From NCBI GenBank assembly GCA_014383605.1, contig JACNHM010000315.1, forward strand, positions 1-8,523: a DNA stretch of 8,523 nt, written 5' to 3'. The position numbers and the translations under genes are program-made. Each line of letters opens with the position of its first letter. Position 1 is the first letter of the stretch. The notes under the pieces were generated by a model. It had not been told where the DNA came from. It made no database searches and saw only the letters and a program-made list of their open reading frames with translations. Below, one piece after another: positions 7,070 to 8,523 of this stretch. Source of the stretch: Chloroflexota bacterium. GTDB lineage: Bacteria > Chloroflexota > Anaerolineae > UBA3071.

Positions 7070-7076
7070 TCCTCCC
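7070..7076 (-). promoter_or_regulatory. Ribosome binding site fixing the start of the five-repeat gene
   Basis: The minus strand reads GGGAGGA followed by ATC and the ATG at 7066. An in-frame ATG at 7078 would overlap this site, so the start at 7066 is preferred. The spacing is short but workable. Confidence 0.65.
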
Positions 7077-7084
7077 ATGGACAA

Positions 7085-7103
7085 TGGCCCCTGTTGGGGG
7101 CCA
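7085..7103 (-). other. Hairpin between the two repeat-protein genes
   Basis: Arms TGGCCCC (7085-7091) and GGGGCCA (7097-7103) form a 7-bp GC-rich stem with a 5-base loop, ending 8 bases before the ribosome binding site of the downstream gene. No T run follows on the minus strand, so it does not look like an intrinsic terminator. In a shared transcript it could protect an mRNA end or tune translation. No promoter-like pair of boxes is visible in the 94-base gap, which supports co-transcription. Confidence 0.4.
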
Positions 7104-7160
7104 GGGATTGGCTGGCCGGAGTGAGTGAAGCAGGCTGGCACGCCGGCGGGACACGCCGAG

Positions 7161-8523
7161 TCAGCGCAAGGGAACCGTTGGCGTGCCGGTGGATGTGTCT
7201 TCTGTGCTGCTGGTCGGCGTCAGGCTGGGCGCGGCCGTTGCCGTGGGCGTGATGGCCGCCGCCGCGGCTGTCGGCGTGGTCGTGACCGTCTTCTCAGCGG
7301 TGGCGGTCGGCGGCGGCGTGGACGAGGGAGTGGCCGTGGGAGTCGTGGCCGCCGCCTCGACCGTGGGTGTGTGTGTGGGTGTCTTCTCGGCCGTGGCGGT
7401 CGGTGTGGGGCTGGGCGTCACGGTTGCCGTGGGCGTGGCTGTCGGCTCCAGCACCCGGATGTGCGTCGCCAACACAATGCCATTTTGCTCGTAGCCTTGC
7501 ACCTCTGCCCATCGGCCCACCTCTGCCTGCCCCACGATGTTCGCCTCGCTCACGATCACGATCGTGCCCCCCACCCGCCAGCGGTCCCCAGCAATGCTTT
7601 CGATGGTTCCTTCAAATTCGACCCAATCTCGACATTCCACCACGACCCTCGTAACGACTACTGAGCCGTCAGGCCATTCCTCGATAGCCACACGGGCCAG
7701 GCAGCCAACCTGGGGATCATCGCCGCTGACAACTTCGGATGGGATGTTCCAAACGCTCCCACCTATCGTCCAGACCTCGCCCTGGATGTCTTCGATCAGG
7801 CCACTGAACTCGCGCGGCACAACTGGCTCTCGTAAGATAATCCGCTTCGCTACCAGTACACCATCACTCGGTTCGGCAATGACAGTAACCCTGGCCCCCA
7901 CGGTGACTTCGCCGACCCTCTCCGTCTCGCTGGTCACCCGGATGGACCGACCTCCTACCATCCAGGTGTCGCCTTCCATGCTGGTGATGATCCCCTCGAA
8001 ACGCACTTCCATCGGTCGTGGCGGCGTCGGTGTCGGCGTCGGCGGCACAGGCGTGGGCGTGGCGGTCGCCGTCTTCGTGGGCAGCGGCGTCACCGTCTTC
8101 GTCGGCGAGGGCGTCCTGCTGGGCAGCGGCACGGGCGTATCCGGCGGCTCTGGCGTGTCCACGGGCGGACGCCGAGTGGGCCTGGACACGGCGGCAGGTG
8201 TCTGAGTTGGCGGCGGCGCAGCCGTCGCCGTGCACGTCGCCGTGGGCAGGATGGCGGTCGGCGGCTGTTCTGTCGCCGGCGCTGGCACGGGCGTCGCCGT
8301 CGGCGGGGCCAGGATGCGGATGCGAAGGGCCACCAACTCGCCGGGGCGTTCGATCTGCGCTTCCACCCGGACGCGAGCGCCCAACGGCGGCGCCTCTTCC
8401 ATGATGGTTCGTTCGTCCACGAGCACGGGCACATTGCCGATGATCCAGCTTCCCTGCTCCATAGCCTCGATCACGCCGCTGAAGTCCAGCCACTCCACCA
8501 CGCGGCGGAGCTCGATCACCTTC
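7161..8523 (-). CDS. Pro/Thr-linker protein with at least four DUF5666-like repeats (5' partial)
   Basis: The frame is open to the right edge. A GTG at 8517-8519 could be read as a start, but the sequence there runs as K-V-I-E-L into a repeat, and no signal peptide or ribosome binding site is visible, so the true start is probably outside. Counting from that GTG, DUF5666-like repeats lie at about 8-71, 170-232, 233-297 and 298-358, with the pattern F-x-G-x-I-x-x-x, W-x-V/I-G-G, V-G-x-x-A/V-x-V and A-x-x-I. A 98-residue Pro/Thr-rich linker (72-169) separates repeat 1 from the others, and a 94-residue Pro/Thr/Ala-rich tail (359-452) ends the protein. The tail holds a 31-residue tandem repeat. 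Such linkers are typical of exported, possibly glycosylated, flexible surface proteins. No enzyme motif or C-terminal anchor is seen. It lies 94 bases upstream of the related five-repeat gene, suggesting an operon from domain duplication. The function is unknown. Confidence 0.78.
   Translation of the reverse strand, partial: KVIELRRVVEWLDFSGVIEAMEQGSWIIGNVPVLVDERTIMEEAPPLGARVRVEAQIERPGELVALRIRILAPPTATPVPAPATEQPPTAILPTATCTATAAPPPTQTPAAVSRPTRRPPVDTPEPPDTPVPLPSRTPSPTKTVTPLPTKTATATPTPVPPTPTPTPPRPMEVRFEGIITSMEGDTWMVGGRSIRVTSETERVGEVTVGARVTVIAEPSDGVLVAKRIILREPVVPREFSGLIEDIQGEVWTIGGSVWNIPSEVVSGDDPQVGCLARVAIEEWPDGSVVVTRVVVECRDWVEFEGTIESIAGDRWRVGGTIVIVSEANIVGQAEVGRWAEVQGYEQNGIVLATHIRVLEPTATPTATVTPSPTPTATAEKTPTHTPTVEAAATTPTATPSSTPPPTATAEKTVTTTPTAAAAAITPTATAAPSLTPTSSTEDTSTGTPTVPLR
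7176..7400 (-). repeat. 93-base tandem repeat coding a Pro/Thr-rich tail
   Basis: Within the repeat-protein gene, residues 374-404 and 405-435 are two adjacent 31-residue units, both opening with TATAEKT (20 of 31 positions identical). A third, degenerate partial unit at 436-448 keeps the register (TSSTEDTSTGTPT). The period is 93 bases, with copies at 7308-7400, 7215-7307 and 7176-7214. This points to tandem duplication inside the tail. The copy number may vary between strains. Confidence 0.65.
8013..8306 (-). other. Segment coding a 98-residue Pro/Thr linker
   Basis: This low-complexity stretch of the truncated repeat-protein gene codes for Pro, Thr, Ala and Val in patterns such as TPTPVPPTPTPTPP and two close T-K-T/P-L-P-T-K-T blocks. 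It joins the first visible DUF5666-like repeat to the next three. It has no fold of its own and probably acts as an extended spacer outside the cell. On the plus strand it produces spurious Gly/Val-rich reading frames. Confidence 0.7.

Noticed and set aside
6200..7252. A 350-codon plus-strand open frame and another at 7125-7664
   Set aside because: They are antisense to the DUF5666-repeat genes. The second is Arg/Gly low-complexity produced by reading the Pro/Thr linker backwards.
7161..8306. GT-rich and GGCGT-rich stretches that look like simple-sequence or CRISPR-like repeats
   Set aside because: They are the reverse of codons for Pro, Thr and Ala in an intact frame, with no constant repeat and unique spacer pattern.

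Overview
The window looks like a piece of a high-GC bacterial chromosome, most plausibly from a Chloroflexota lineage (Anaerolineae or Caldilineae type). This is an inference from protein style, not from a marker gene: secreted repeat proteins of DUF5666-like modules, long Pro/Thr-rich linkers of the TPTPTAT kind, and a DNRLRE domain fused to ecto-enzyme modules. All convincing genes lie on the minus strand, and the long plus-strand reading frames are their antisense shadows.

Reading in the direction of transcription (right to left): a 5'-truncated gene enters from the right edge (7161-8523). It encodes at least four DUF5666-like beta repeats separated and followed by Pro/Thr-rich linkers. 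After 94 bases comes a second secreted protein (5903-7066) made of a signal peptide and five DUF5666-like repeats. No promoter is visible between them, so they are probably co-transcribed. A 455-base intergenic region follows. It holds a three-armed set of competing inverted repeats after the second gene, a near-consensus sigma-70 promoter (5753-5781), and a roughly 300-base leader with a strong hairpin and a 15-base tandem repeat just before a good ribosome binding site.

The main gene (270-5447) encodes a 1725-residue exported protein: signal peptide, DNRLRE domain, then three consecutive UshA/CpdB/YfkN-type nucleotide phosphoesterase modules, each with a complete dinuclear-metal metallophosphoesterase site. 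Only the middle module clearly keeps both recognisable motifs of the C-terminal nucleotide-binding domain, so the three modules probably differ in substrate or activity. The likely role is extracellular breakdown of nucleotides for phosphate and nucleoside salvage.

The gene ends with a 15-bp-stem hairpin (208-244). Beyond it, at the left edge, is a second near-consensus minus-strand promoter (72-100) with a perfect inverted repeat touching its -35 box. This promoter points out of the window. Between it and the edge lie two related hairpins forming a nested palindromic element (1-49).

No tRNA, rRNA, CRISPR array, transposase or phage gene was seen. Any functional link between the DUF5666-repeat pair and the nucleotidase is only adjacency.
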